Program-made: the position numbers and the translations under genes
The notes under the pieces: generated by a model
Databases searched by the model: none
What the model saw: only the letters and a program-made list of their open reading frames with translations
What the model was told of the DNA's origin: nothing
Assembly (NCBI GenBank): GCA_036426205.1
Contig: CM071579.1
Location: 15,259,576-15,323,575, forward strand
Direction of reading: 5' to 3'
DNA: 64,000 nucleotides
From: Ascaphus truei
Lineage: Eukaryota; Chordata; Amphibia; Anura; Ascaphidae
Shown: positions 22,556 through 34,235 of the stretch, piece by piece
Position numbering within the stretch: the first letter of the stretch is position 1
How the letters are laid out: each line of letters begins with the position of its first letter

Positions 22556-24080
22556 AAAAGTTTTTTCCATAAACACATTTTTGTAAGTTTAAATAGTATG
22601 ACATGCCAATATTACTATCACAGTCACCCCAATATAGTTGATCATGTATTTTACTCTAACTCAAAAGAAATAAGATTTTTTTTCCCAACTAAAGTGCTCT
22701 AGTCTTTGGCCAAGATCTGTTAAGCCAGTTAATGTCCCATTAAGCCGATCTGCGTATCAATAACGTAACCGTGTTTCAGCATCTGGATTGGAGTGACGCC
22801 AAGACATGGCAGATAATGCAAAGTTATGCTACAGTAATATGATGTTAAGTCCCTGCTAATGAGCTATACAATGGCCATTCTTTCTGCATAGAATTAGCTT
22901 TGAGGATACACATTAACCTCGGGGAACGAAACGTCAGGCCCTGATTTAGGTAAAATCGCGGTACGAGCCCTGATTTAACAGGCTTTTCTGGACCCAGCCC
23001 TTTCTGTTTCCATTCTTCATTGGTGAATAATGTATACAAACTGAAACATGTTCAAATGAATTGAAAAACAATTATCTGAAAAAGTTATTTTACCTTGTGG
23101 GTTAAAGATAATGAGAGCCTTTAGCAACAGAAGCGCATGTGTTCCCTTTTTGTTTATAATCGCTGTTAAAATGCAAGCAATTGAAAGAAAAATACAGAAA
23201 AGAAGTATTAATTCATAGATTACCATCTGTTTTCATCGTTATTCTTTCTTATATTGTATTAATGCTGGCACAGAATGTATTCATATAGAAACAATTCTTT
23301 TCACACAGCATAAAAGCCTTCCTTATACGTGTAAAATATTTAGACTGTTTTTGTACAGTAAGAACAAAGCACAACTTCATAGACACACAGCTCCTAGGTT
23401 TTAACCTCCAGGAATTGAAGTTTCATCTTCACAGCTCCACAACGGTTTTGCATTATAGCCCAAATACATCAGTGATCAAACATCCACACTGGCAGTTGTA
23501 TTGTGTTGAAATGGGGATGCATGTTACAGTATATGGGTTGGCGTTGCTCTATTTACATTAGCAAGTGATATGTAAACTAGAGTAATTAGAACGTTTAGAG
23601 GAGGAAACCCTTGACACGTTTGATCATGTATCATTTTGAGCAGTTCTGGACATTATTTTGCATCTCTTTGGTGGATCAATAGAACTGCCAATTCTCAGTT
23701 GATATAAGCCTGATTATATAACCTTTTTCAGCCAAGATATCAAATGTGATAAACAAGTTTCTAACATTTGACATTTGACAAAGGATAGAATAGATTTTTT
23801 TAATGTGTTACAATAGACTTTACTTGATTCACAAACCCATGGGCTTTCTGACTCGGATATCTGCAGCGTAAATGTGCTGGAATTTATTTAATTATATTCA
23901 GGTCCATTGCTGTTCAGCCACGCTTACAAATAAGCTGTAAGTACGCACACTTTGACATGGTGTTATTTTTTGTGCTAGTTTGCATAATAAATTCACCAAG
24001 AAGGTGTGTTGAAATATTTATAAGATGTCACAGTGCTTGAGTGCTCTGTAATAAAATCAATTTATTTTCCATCTTCCTAG
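22556..24080. other. intronic sequence upstream of the first LUZP2 exon
   Basis: No repeat end or upstream LUZP2 exon was recognised. GAACGAAACGTCAGG near 22924 resembles a PLE tail, but no core accompanies it. The polypyrimidine tract and AG acceptor of the exon lie at 24061-24080. Confidence 0.4.
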
Positions 24081-24143
24081 AATAAAAGCCTGAAAAACAA
24101 GCTGTTGTCAGGAAACAAGCTTTGTGGTCTTCGTGCAGAAGAG
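24081..24143 (+). CDS. LUZP2: LUZP2 coding exon A (21 codons)
   Basis: The exon follows TTTCCATCTTCCTAG and ends before GTGAGT, both good splice signals. It is 63 bp, phase 0 at both ends, and translates as NKSLKNKLLSGNKLCG then LRAEE. From memory of the vertebrate protein this is the coiled-coil stretch of leucine zipper protein 2, and only one or two residues differ from human. LUZP2 is a small coiled-coil protein expressed mainly in brain and spinal cord; its biochemical role is poorly defined. The preceding exon was not found in the window. Confidence 0.93.
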
Positions 24144-24462
24144 GTGAGTAGAGTTCATTGTCTTAAACTGCCAAAAAAGCGTATTGAATAATCAGTAATG
24201 TAAATATCCAACCTAGACATTCCAAGGGAAGATAATGCATGATGCTTGTTGCCTGCATTATCAATGCTGCACTTGATGGCACTTTAAATGTTGACTTTGA
24301 TACGTATTTTTTTAAATGTTGATAAAGAAGAGCACCCCGAGTCCCCAATGAAAAACAAAACATACTTGTGAACAATATTTTATAACATCAAAGTGTCCTA
24401 AAACGAAAAGAAAAAAAACTGGGAATAACGATACGCATGGTTTTAACCAAGTTTTTGAACAT

Positions 24463-24662
24463 CACTAATGCAGGAGTGGCCCTCTCCAGAGCCTCAAGGA
24501 CAACCAACAGGTTGGGTTTTCAGGATATCCCTGCTTCAGCATGGGTGGCTCAATCAGTGGCTCAGCCACTGATTGAGCCACCCATGCTGAAGCAGGGATA
24601 TCCTGAAAATCTGACCGGTTGGTGACCCTTGAGGACTAGAGTTGGCCACTCCTGCACTAATG
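24463..24662. mobile_element. hAT MITE with perfect 8-bp duplication
   Basis: The element 24471-24654 is flanked on both sides by CACTAATG. It begins CAGGAGTGGCC and ends GGCCACTCCTG. The interior is a long palindrome centred on TGGCTCAGCCA near 24560, with arms reading ATATCCCTGCTTCAGCATGG. It is 184 bp with no coding capacity. A related, longer copy lies at about 37821-38106. Confidence 0.9.
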
Positions 24663-24960
24663 CATTCTTACCAAGGCCACAGGAGGTGGGCTATAGTCAT
24701 CTTCTTCTATCACTAGTCACCAGCTATTTTAGGTAACTATACAGTACACACAACATTAAGGCTCGATTATGATGGAGACAAAACTTCTGGGGCTCCTTGA
24801 TCAACGTGTAAATAGTTTTTGAAAACATTCACTGAATAGCACTGAATTGGGTTCTCCTTTTACTGGATGTGGCTATTTGTTTGTGCATTTACCCTGTAGT
24901 TCAAAGGTCTGGAAGCTGTATTGTTCCTGGAGAACAGCAGATTCATTGCAGGGCGACCAT

Positions 24961-25370
24961 TAGAGATGGGCACATTTTGGGGGTGAATTTGGATCCGCAG
25001 CGAATCCGCCGGTTACTTTAGTCCGCGGATCAATCTCAAAAAGGGCGATTTGCGTTTTTACGGATTTTTTCTATTATTATTACAAGTACACTCCGCAGAT
25101 TCCACAACCCGTGGACGGATTTGTAAAATCCAATCCACAGATTCATCAATCCGTTGGCGGATTCCTAAGAATATGACACCGGATCGCTGAATCCGCGGAT
25201 TGGATTCTACGAATCCGTCAACGGATTGTATGCAATGGTGGATTTTGATGAATCCGCATGGATTTAAACTGACCAAATCCATCGGCGGATTTTACACTGC
25301 GAAATGGGATTTTTGGGAGGGAATGCGAGAGATTCTGGGAAACAGATTTGGACAGATTCGTCGATCTGTA
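24961..25370. mobile_element. hAT-like MITE (TAGAGAT ends), long copy
   Basis: It begins TAGAGATGGGCACATTTTGG and ends GTCGATCTGTA. The 8-bp flanks GCGACCAT and GTGACTAT match at 6 of 8. The interior repeats GGATTnnnnnAATCCGC motifs in both orientations and can fold extensively. Same family as 12462-12712 and 42833-43227. Confidence 0.65.
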
Positions 25371-25606
25371 GTGACTATCATTTAAATTCTTCATCGATTA
25401 AATTATAGTGTACAGAGCTTTCTAAACCTAATGCTTTCATACTTCAAAGTACTTTGCTTTTTAGGCATTCTTTCTGTCTCAATTTTGTCAATGGTAGTAG
25501 ATCATGTCAAATCAAAATTCTTAAAGCCTTCCAGGTCTTGAAACTGTTGTAACTGTGATTGCAATTCTTTTACCTGAGTTTCCAAAATCTTCCTTTCTTT
25601 GACTTT

Positions 25607-25971
25607 TTATTCTACAATTAACTCCATTAATTTGAAAGAACAATGGTCTATGATCCATTGTTGCTCAAAAAGTAGATCTTGAATCCCAAAAGTGGGGGCT
25701 TTTTTAATTCGTAGTCCCCTGGGAATTCTTTTGTTTTTTATATCATTTTCCAGGCTTACTATGTCCCACCATGCTCTTGTGTTCTGAATTAACAGCTTCT
25801 CTAACCTCTGAAAACGTGTCTTTAAATCAGTAATATTATTTGAATCAGTGTCCACAAAATGTTCAAAGACCTGCAAAGCTCTTGTTTTCCTTGAAGAATC
25901 GTCAAACAGTTAAAAGCATACATAGCCGGTACATCCTGCAAAGTGTCAATTTCTTCTATATCCGACATTTA
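25607..25971 (-). pseudogene. PLE N-terminal region
   Basis: An ATG near 25971 opens MSDIEEIDTLQDVPAMYAFN. After a frameshift the frame continues VFEHFVDTDSNN, LEKLLIQNTRAWWDIVSLE and KRIPRGLRIKKAPTFG. The WWD and IPRGLR motifs are characteristic of the region before the PLE reverse transcriptase. The rest of the RT is missing downstream. Confidence 0.7.
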
Positions 25972-26352
25972 AACAAATACCTTTGAAAAATAGTCCAAGA
26001 AGAATTGAAAAAACTGATTAGTAATCCAAACAATTCTCTTCTTCCCTCTTCAAGTCCAAAAGCTATAGAATTGGGCAAGCTATATTGGGGAGATATAGAA
26101 ACAAAACACCTGCTCCCTTAGGTTGATGAAACTTGATTATAGATAAATTCCTTTATCCATGAGCTGACCCAAACAAATACAATAAACAGTTCAAGGTATA
26201 AGAATAGTGGGTGCTCCAATAGTTCCGGAATGCAATAAAGAATGTCAGTGAATAAAACATATGAGTAAAACTCTTGCATGGAGCGGGTATAATGATGTGT
26301 GAGTTTCCAGTGTGAAATAATAACAGATTCTCCTGAAGGAAGCAGACAAAAA

Positions 26353-26632
26353 TGATCACAATTTATACAAGATTTAATTTGGAATTATTTGCTTGAATCA
26401 GAACCTGAGAAATGTGAGGATTTATATACAGACGAGCAAAGACAATTGTGTCATTTGTATCTCCTAGTTATGTTACCACCCCTTTAGTGACTTCACGGAC
26501 CTTCATCATGAAGGGTTCTTTTAGATGTGGGGGATGTAAAATGTGTTATCTGATTAAACCATCCTCATATTTCTCAGGTTCTGATTCAAGCAAAAAAATG
26601 CCAAATTAAATCGTATATAAATTGTGATACAC
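26353..26632. repeat. inverted repeat joining two PLE halves
   Basis: 26353-26427 and 26567-26632 are inverted copies. Both carry CTCAGGTTCTGATTCAAGCA and AAATTAAATC on the sense of the endonuclease. The left copy leads on the minus strand into a PLE leader and N-terminal frame; the right copy continues on the plus strand into GIY-YIG coding sequence. The 139-bp spacer includes a near-palindrome CCTTCATCATGAAGG. Confidence 0.7.
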
Positions 26633-26965
26633 AATATGCAATTTACCTCTTAACATGTGGGTGCGGAAAAAATGATGTAGGATGAACTACCAGAGCTCTT
26701 AAACAAGAATTATGGAACACTTGAGATTAATAAAAAAATAAGACTGCTCACATCCCGTGTCAAAACATGTTACGGAGTGTAGACTTGGGGTTGCTGATAA
26801 TTTAACTGTTACAGTAGATGTATTGAGAAAGTTATACTAAAGGAACGAGGAGGAAATAAACTCAATCTTTTGGACCGCAGGGTGGCATATTGGATTTGTA
26901 TGCTTAACACTCATTCTCCTTGTGGTCTAAATATTGAATGGAACCTCAGCCACTTTTTGAATTGA
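26505..26965 (+). pseudogene. PLE GIY-YIG endonuclease fragment
   Basis: The plus strand encodes FRCGGCKMCYLIKPSS (a Cys cluster), NCDTQYAIYLLTCGCGKNDV with a GIY-YIG-type core, TTRALKQELW, and LDRRVAYWICMLNTHS then GLNIEWNLSHFL at the C-terminus. Several stops and frameshifts separate these pieces. The order matches the endonuclease at 56573-57541. Confidence 0.7.
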
Positions 26966-27017
26966 ATTACTGAATGAAATTGTTGTAAATATGTGTTAAA
27001 ATTGAAGGGTGTCATCG

Positions 27018-27419
27018 TACAGATGCAGCGCCCGTTATTCGAACATTTCACGTGTTGTATACCTCAGAATACCCATGTCATGGCGCGTGATTTCTTCCAA
27101 CCGTACCGCCTTAAGGCGCTTATTGACTCGTTTTTATCGAGTGCAGAAAATGGCATTTTAGTGTTCTGGTTTTTAAACACCAGCAAATTGACACAGTAGC
27201 ACAGTACTGTACTGTATACATTACAATTTATTCATTTCTGCCACGGATACACGAAGAATTGCACCCAAAGAAATCAGAATCCAAGAAATTCAAACAAATC
27301 AACCGCGGTAAACACAGGTGTGCCTGTTGTGATTGGCGGCGTGAATGCCACGGGGAATACAGCAGAGCACACGAAAACAGCTCCGTGAAATGTTCGAATA
27401 ACGGCCGCTGCATCTGTAG
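27018..27419. mobile_element. TA-flanked MITE with 36-bp inverted ends
   Basis: The element is 27020-27417 with TA on both sides. Each end reads CAGATGCAGCGnCCGTTATT followed by CGAACATTTCACG, with one mismatch across about 36 bp. TA duplication points to the Tc1/mariner superfamily. The 398-bp body has no transposase. The nearly identical ends suggest a fairly young insertion. Confidence 0.8.
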
Positions 27420-28135
27420 GTTACTTAGGAGATTTCAGTTAGATTTACTCCTTATGATAGAGATCGGCATTATAAGCTTTATAGCCTTTTTACCTTTGTT
27501 CTTTTCCTACTCTTCACTCCCACTTCTCCACCCCTTTTTCTTCCCCCCTTCTTTTTCTCTTTTTTTGCCTTTTTTGTCTTTGGTGCTATTCATATAAATG
27601 GCTTAGATTATACATCTTTACAAATTGTGTTTCTTAAAATCAGATTCCATGAGATTTTGAGAACGAAGATTTAATCAATTTAAAATTGTATTCAGAAACG
27701 AGATTTATTTAGTTCACACAACCTTGCATTTTCCGGAATCCTGCAATTTTATCTCACCCTTAGGAGGTGTATTATATTAACAGTAGAAATGTTGTTATAT
27801 ATAAAAATAATTTTACAATTGGTTTTTTTTTAATGAATTATGTGTAAATATTCATTTTCATCATTCTCTCATGCTTTAATGTTTATTTATTCATTAAGAT
27901 GTACATCAGTAGGAGAGATGATGACGTGTGTGATATATGTTTGTCTTCCTTTTGTTAGGGGATTTTCCATGGGGAACCATGAATGTATAAATAAGTTGGA
28001 TTAGAAGGTCATGTGTTTTAATTGCGACAGTTGTATTGTGCTCTGGCTCTTTCACGCTACATCAGTGTCTTCCGTGGGTTGGCTTTAGAATTGGGGGCAT
28101 GCGCATGATTGTTATTATCTTTGTCAATTGACACA
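27420..28135. other. intronic sequence, no recognised feature
   Basis: A T/C-rich stretch at 27480-27590 and otherwise AT-rich text. No exon or repeat end was seen. Confidence 0.35.
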
Positions 28136-28530
28136 GGCGCAGTAGTTATCATTAGCCTTTAGATCTTAAAACCCTGGCGTGAGGGGAAGGAGCACAGCTG
28201 ACTGTTGTTATCCTTCTGCTGCTTCATTCGGGCTTGTGTTGGCTTCGTAGGGGATGCGCGCGGGTGGGCACGCATGCGCAGGTGCTTTTGCATGCACTGG
28301 CGTGTCCGCGCCCACTGTGACGTCATGCGCAGACCCGTTTGTGGCGCGAATTTTCATAGAAGTTTTCTCTTCAGTGTATAAAAAGAGGGTCCCTGGTTAA
28401 TAACCCCATACTCCCTGATGAAGCACATTTGTGTGCGAAACTCGTAGGAGGACCTACACCTCCTTTGGGTGATGTTGTTTGGTCAATACATTTTTCATTT
28501 TTATACCACCTGGCTCCATGGGCAGTGCGC
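28136..28530 (+). mobile_element. PLE terminal repeat (pLTR-like)
   Basis: A GC-rich block (GCGCGCGGGTGGGC, CGCATGCGCAGG, GTGACGTCATGCGC) is followed by a TATA-like TGTATAAAAAGAGG at about 28376 and a hammerhead-like motif at 28415. This is the layout of the other terminal repeats here. It lies 280 bp upstream of LUZP2 exon B with no coding part attached. Confidence 0.5.
28415..28450 (+). ncRNA. hammerhead-ribozyme-like motif
   Basis: The order is CTGATGA, an extra A, stem II GCACA/TGTGC closed by TTTG, then GAAA and CTCGTAGG. Immediately after it GTAGG-AGGA-CCTAC can form another hairpin. Together with 1226 this is the best-preserved copy, retaining C3, G8, GAAA and a 5-bp stem II. Confidence 0.55.
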
Positions 28531-28810
28531 TGCTATTTTCTTTTGTTAGTAACTGGACACCTCTTCATATACCCTTAAATCTTTGATGCTTATAAAATGA
28601 TATCATTGCTGTATTTCATTTTTTTTAATACTATTCAGAGTCATACTATTGTAGTGAGTGATACCATTGAGTATAACTTGAGTGGTATCAATGTTGTATA
28701 AAATTTGACCTCTGGATGAACAGCCGTAACTCAGAAATATAAAGTTAAATTAATGTTTTTTTTATTTGGCAATTTCTCTAATTCATTAATTGTGCTTCCT
28801 GATTTTACAG

Positions 28811-28873
28811 TCCAAGAGAATTCAAGCCCAGCTGAAAGAGCTTCGGTACGGGAAAAAGGACTTGGTTTCTAAG
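28811..28873 (+). CDS. LUZP2: LUZP2 coding exon B (21 codons)
   Basis: The exon follows CTTCCTGATTTTACAG and precedes GTGGGT. It is 63 bp, phase 0 at both ends, and translates as SKRIQAQLKELRYGKKDLVS plus K. It continues the coiled coil directly from exon A (...AEE-SKRIQ). The sequence is close to human LUZP2 as I recall it. The intron to exon A is 4667 bp. Confidence 0.93.
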
Positions 28874-29188
28874 GTGGGTTCATATTTCAAGATTCAAGTT
28901 AAATATTTCTTCTGTTTAAATAGGTTTTAAAACTTTTAAAAGTACCATGCCAAAACAGGCAGAGAGATTGCAACTAGAGAGAAATGTAGCACTTTCTACG
29001 AATCACCACAAAGCATTTTTTTTATCTCATTATGCACCTTTTTCAATACTTAAGTCACTGGGGCTTTCTGTCCGGTAGTACCGTACCCAAACGGCACTTT
29101 CACACTGTATTGAATAATGCGCTATGAAAGAAGACCTTTTACATTGAAAAATGGGATATGGCAGAGATGTAGCAATGTGCGAATATTC

Positions 29189-29587
29189 TCTATGAGCTTT
29201 TTCTCTGAGCTTTGTCTCTGAGCTGTGTCTCTAAACTGTGTCTATGAGCTGTGTCTATGAGCTGTGTCTATGAGCTGTGTCTGAGCTGTGTCTCTGAGCT
29301 GTGTCTCTGAGGTGTGTCTCTGAGGTGTGTCTCTGAGCTGTGTCTCTGAGGTGTGTCTCTGAGGTGTGTCTCTGAGCTGTGTCTCTGAGCTGTGTCTCTG
29401 AGCTGTGTCTCTGAGCTGTGTCTCTGAGCTGTGTCTATGAGCTGTGTCTGAGCTGTGTCTCTGAGCTGTGTCTCTAAGCTGTGTCTCTGAGTTGTGTCTC
29501 TGAGCTGTGTCTCTGAGCTGTGTCTCTGAGCTGTGTCTCTGAGCTGTCTCTCTGAGACGAGCTGTGTCTCTGAGCTGTGTCTGAGCT
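29189..29587. repeat. 13-bp minisatellite, about 30 copies
   Basis: The unit is CTGAGCTGTGTCT, with variants TATGAGC, TAAACTG and TGAGGTG and some short units. The array starts about 315 bp downstream of the exon B donor. Confidence 0.9.
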
Positions 29588-29824
29588 GTACTCCCTTGTT
29601 GGAGCTATTTGATCTACAGTTATTTGATATATTGCATTATGCAGCTATAATATTTTAATGAATGAGTTGGAGATCTATGGATACCTAAGGAGGGGGCTTG
29701 TCCATACTGTACATTGGAAGCCCCAGAATCACAGTTACAGTAGGTATAATGTATAACGTAGGATTTAGGTGTAAAAACCATTCATGGTTTGAGAGTAATC
29801 AGGAACGTAAGTGCTCTCTGCATA

Positions 29825-29915
29825 CATATAGGCAGACCTGTATAGTGGTCTCTGCATATAGGCAGACCTGTATAATGGTCTCTGCATATAGGCAGACCTC
29901 TATAGTTGTCTCTTT
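29825..29915. repeat. 33-bp tandem repeat, about 3 copies
   Basis: The unit reads CTCTGCATATAGGCAGACCT followed by GTATAnTGGT. The first copy carries a 4-bp insertion. Confidence 0.8.
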
Positions 29916-30999
29916 ATTGTGCACACACAGTAGGAAGACCTTTATTGCATTGCAGATTTGTAGATCACTCTGTCTGCAAATTGGTAAAAGTGAAACATTA
30001 AACTACAGATGGAATAATTCATTACAACTTTATTCTAACAATAGCACTGATCATATACTATATATTGAACTTATTTATATTATTTTACAGCCTTTTACAT
30101 ATTGTCAGAATAACTGATATACTACAGTACATGGGATAAAATGGTGTTTAGCTGTACCAACAATAGTCTTTGAAGTAGGTGCATCTAAATTCTAGTGGCA
30201 ATCACTGTTTTAATTATATTAGTTGTGAATGAGGGTAACAATAAAGAAAGTAGTGTAGTGACTCCTTAGACATTCACCAAGTTACTTGGTCTCCCGCTGT
30301 GTACAGCTCCAAGAATTGATTGTAGATTTCAGATTTTACAGTTCTTATCCACAATGTACTGTTATGTGCAGCATCCATGCTGAAGAAGAGTGCTTATTAT
30401 AAGGGCACTAGACATAATCTAAAGAAATTAGAAGAGGGATGATTACTTGCCCCAAATAATAGCAATCTAGCTGTTAAAAAAAAATAATGAGCAAGTTTAT
30501 ATATTTTTTGTAATTAATGCAAATTAAATCCATAGGTGACATGGTATAAAATGATAAATGCAGGTCCATTGGGCAGAATATTTGTTAATCCCGTCACTGC
30601 TAATTTATCGACTTCTAAATACTTTCCCCACCCACTGACCCAGACTCGCCTGCATCCTCCCTGGCTATGTACTGCACAGCCCTCTTCTCCAGTTACTTGC
30701 GGTCCTTGCAGACCCTTGTTAGTGCTGTGGTGCTAATAACCAGCTCCCTGGTTGTGCACTTGATTGTGGCCGGCTGCTGCATTGCCCAGGAAGAGGGTTG
30801 CTGCCTTTTGTCTTTCTATGTAAAAACAGAGAGGTTGCAACTAGTGCATTATGTCTACAACCTAAATAAATACCCATTCATCCCTCTCCCTGAAAGTATC
30901 ACTCACACTCTTGAAATACTGAAATGCTATAATAAATGTTATTATTGTATGGTTTGGCACTTTAACTTCTGTATTTGGTTTTGATTCCAAACATTTTTC
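29916..30999. other. intronic sequence, no recognised feature
   Basis: 30590-30830 is GC-richer and may be an unrecognised repeat. The open frames at 30536-30984 have no known domain. Confidence 0.35.
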
Positions 31000-31205
31000 A
31001 TGTCTTCATTTTTTTTGTTTTTTGCCGGCGCTTAATTGATTTTAATTTAGGTTTTCTAAACAATTACGGAAAAATAAAAAAATATGCAGGAATTATTTTT
31101 ATAGAAATTTGGATGAACTTTTTTTTAAATTTGTTCTTTTGCGCACAAGTTTGTGAGATTTTTTATTTATGAACCCAAAGGTTTGCCCAGTTTGTTAAAC
31201 TTCCC
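31000..31205 (+). repeat. AT-rich dispersed repeat, copy 2
   Basis: Second copy of the repeat at 1975-2185, with the same ordered text: TTTTTTGCCGGCGC, ATTGATTTTA, GCGCACAAGTTTG and TTGCCCAGTTTGTTAAA. The class is unknown. Confidence 0.45.
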
Positions 31206-31475
31206 CCCAAAAAGTTACTGTAGTCCAAGAATTAGCTTTTCTTGGGTTTTGGCTCGTATTTTGTCCGGAAAATTCAAAGGTTCGTTCCGACCTTCAAAGT
31301 TCGGATTTCGCTGTCATAAAGCTGCCAATTATTAGGTTTTTTGTTCTTGTGTAAATTCATATTTTTAGAGCATTCAGCAGAATAACTGCATGTTTTCATA
31401 AGATAAAAAGTTTGACAACACATGAATTTCAAAATATCAATACATTTCAGAGCTAAAAAGATTAATTTTTGTTCT

Positions 31476-32650
31476 TGTGGCAGCCATCATGTGCTATCCA
31501 AGACTATTGATCATGGGTTGCTGCTGCATCTTCTGAGGGACCTAGCTGGTATCGGTGGGACCTTATTACAATGGGTTGCCTCATTCCTGCAGGGCAAGAC
31601 CCAGCAGGTGGCTATGGGGTTCCAGGTGTCTCCTGTGGGACCTGCCCCCTTTGGGGTCCCTCAAGGGTTGGTGCTGTCACGCTGCTGTTCAATGTGTATG
31701 TAAGAACTATCGGCGACATTATCCAAAAGCATGGTCTGAAGTGCTACCAGTATGCTGATGACACCCAGATCTATGTTTTTTTCCAGGGCAGCCCTGGGAT
31801 GGCTATTGCCACATGGATGGTGTGTCTAGACAAGGTGGTGGCATAGATGAAGTTCAATTCTGACAAGACGGAACTAATGATTATGGATTTATCATGATGC
31901 CGGAGTATGAGATCGGAGGGTATGCAAATTGCCCCTAATCAATGGTGTACAGCCACTGCCCATATTCCAGGTTCATAACTTTGGTATCCTCTTTGACCAG
32001 AGTCTCAACATTCATGCCCAAGTTGACTCAGTTGTTAAGTCTGATTTTTTTATCTGAGGCTGAATCGGAGTTTACGTCTACTCCTGTCAGCTATGAACTT
32101 TGAGTCACTGATCCATGCCTTTGTGTCTACATGGTTGGACTACGGGAATGCCTTATATGCAAGACTACCAGTGTGCCTGATGGGGAAGCTCTGGCTTTTG
32201 AACCTCAGATACTGAGACGTGTTTCTTGCTTTGACCATATCACTTCCATCCTGCACGATCTGCACTGGCTTCCAGTGATCTTACGGGTTTGGCTCAAGTT
32301 GGCCGCAATGGCCTTTAAAACCTTGCTTGGTCAAGCACCTGCCTATCTGCAGTCTCTTTTGAAGGTCTCGGGTGGGTGTGGGGGGTCTGCCTGTCCATGC
32401 CAAGGATACTCTGCTCTACGCTGGGTGGGGGGAGCCTTCTCGTGTGCAGCTTCAGAGGTTTGAAACTCGCTACCGCAAGACCTCGGGTGTATATCTACTT
32501 TACCGCTGCTTCTGGCTCGGTGTAAGACCTTTCTTCTGGTTTTCCTATCTAACAAAACAACTGTATATAATTTTCATTTGTTTAATTGCGATGCCCCCTT
32601 AACTGGAGGAGAGTTTTTAGTCAAAACATAAATGATGATGATGATGATAT
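31476..32650 (+). pseudogene. LINE reverse-transcriptase fragment (CR1/L2 superfamily)
   Basis: Ordered RT pieces occur in shifting frames: TIDHGLLLHLLRDLAGIGGT, FLQGKTQQVAMGF, GVPQG, YQYADDTQIYV (catalytic motif C with ADD), FNSDKTELMI, TWLDYGNAL and a C-terminal RYRKTSGVYLL. An (ATG)n tail at 32627-32648 is the 3' end. The domain order and wording differ from the CR1 at 51-55 kb, so it is another family. N-terminal endonuclease is absent; many frameshifts. Confidence 0.75.
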
Positions 32651-32654
32651 TCTG

Positions 32655-34230
32655 TAAATTCATTGGCTGAAATATTTTCCCAACATTAGGGAATGTTTAT
32701 GAAAGATTTACAGCAATGTTAAAATAACTTCACAGTAACAAAAGCTTATATCCCATTGTAAATTAACTGGCTGAAATTTTGCACCAATGCAATAAATGGA
32801 ATAAAACCTTGATAACTCCTTAGGCTCTTTATGCCATTGGATGAGAAACAATGAATGGAACATTTCCTTCATGCATCCTGCTGATAGGTTACAGACAATT
32901 ATTCTGCTTAAAGCACAGGAATGAGGAATATCTAAGCAGCAAGGTGCTGATTCTGGAACTTTAACTAAGCCATAGCTTTGATGGAATTTAGGAACTAGCA
33001 CAAGAGGTGACGGAAGGACAATGGATTTGTAGAGGAGACATTTTCCTTATTGATCAAGTCCAGGAGTTGGCATTTTCTTTCTCATTTCTTTTTGACATTT
33101 TATACTGCAAGGTGCCGTGATTCTGCTAGTGAATGTAAATGTGACCCATTCTAGAGTAAATAGCTAACTCCACACCCCTGATCTTGCTAACTGCACAACA
33201 CTATGCCTGATACATACAAATTAGTCATTGTGCAACTGCAATTCCCCAATTAGGTTCTGCAACAGACATTGCTCACATTTCCAAGGACACATTATTGTGG
33301 GGTGATCCCATCAATATGTTGCTGATATGGTTCAATAAATGGCATATTCTGCAATGCCTTCTATTCTACACACTTTGTTCTTCATATGTTTTCAAGACAT
33401 GTTCATTCTCTATCAACAGACATCTAATGAAGAGACACATGTGGCCTTAAAAAGCTCATGTACAACAATCCAACGTCTGTTTTCCTTTTAACGCTTGTTC
33501 TTTCTGTAGTATATTCCCCCTCGCTTGGGCATTTCCCTGTTATTTCCTTCAATCTATGAGAACATATTAACCGCCTATGAAGTTCAATGACATTTTTGTT
33601 ATTTTACGATCAAAGTTAGACTAATGGGTAATTTTTATTAATTAATCTGCAGGGGGATGAATATTTTAAAAATACTTACAAGCCCGCGAATTCTAGTTAC
33701 ATAAAGAAAAAAAATCCTTTACTTGTATCATTGCAATGGCAATAAGTACAGTATATGGTTGCATGTATGGAGTACATAGAACTCATAAACTGTGTTTTCG
33801 GAGCAAGGTATTGTAACTGTTCACCACTTATTAGAAACCAAATGGTGATGACTGTCCCTTGCTAAAGAATGTATATAGGCAAGGTGATTAGTTGCAGTCT
33901 CCCATATTATATTTCACTGCTAGGTGACATTCCAGCACACTTTATTCTATCAAAACATTTCAAATACATCTACTTTTAGGGATGTTCAAAAGACTGCTAT
34001 GTATTTCTAGTCGATTATTGGAAGTATTTGCCGTTATTACATACAGTATTTCAGTTAAAGCAATGATAAAGAACACTTATAAGCATATTCACTTGTCTTA
34101 GACAGGTCCACAAACCTGCAGCTAGGGATTCTGGGTAATTGCATTCAAATGAGCACTCACAGTGCACAATTTTTAGCTTCTGATCTACTTTAACATGGAT
34201 CCCTTAAAGCTTATGCCTGCTATTTTATTT
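32655..34230. other. intronic sequence, no recognised feature
   Basis: No exon, RNA or repeat boundary was seen. Confidence 0.4.
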
Positions 34231-34235
34231 CTTTA

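Noticed and set aside
22917..22940. GAACGAAACGTCAGG as another hammerhead site
   Set aside because: Only the GAAAC half is present. There is no CTGATGA-like text or stem II before it.
1..24080. An upstream LUZP2 exon
   Set aside because: I looked for the coiled-coil text expected before exon A followed by a GT donor and did not find it. The preceding exon probably lies outside the window.
27259..27597. 112-codon frame with a Cys cluster
   Set aside because: Half lies in the TA-flanked MITE and half in a T/C-rich tract giving poly-Phe/Leu/Ser. No homology was recognised.
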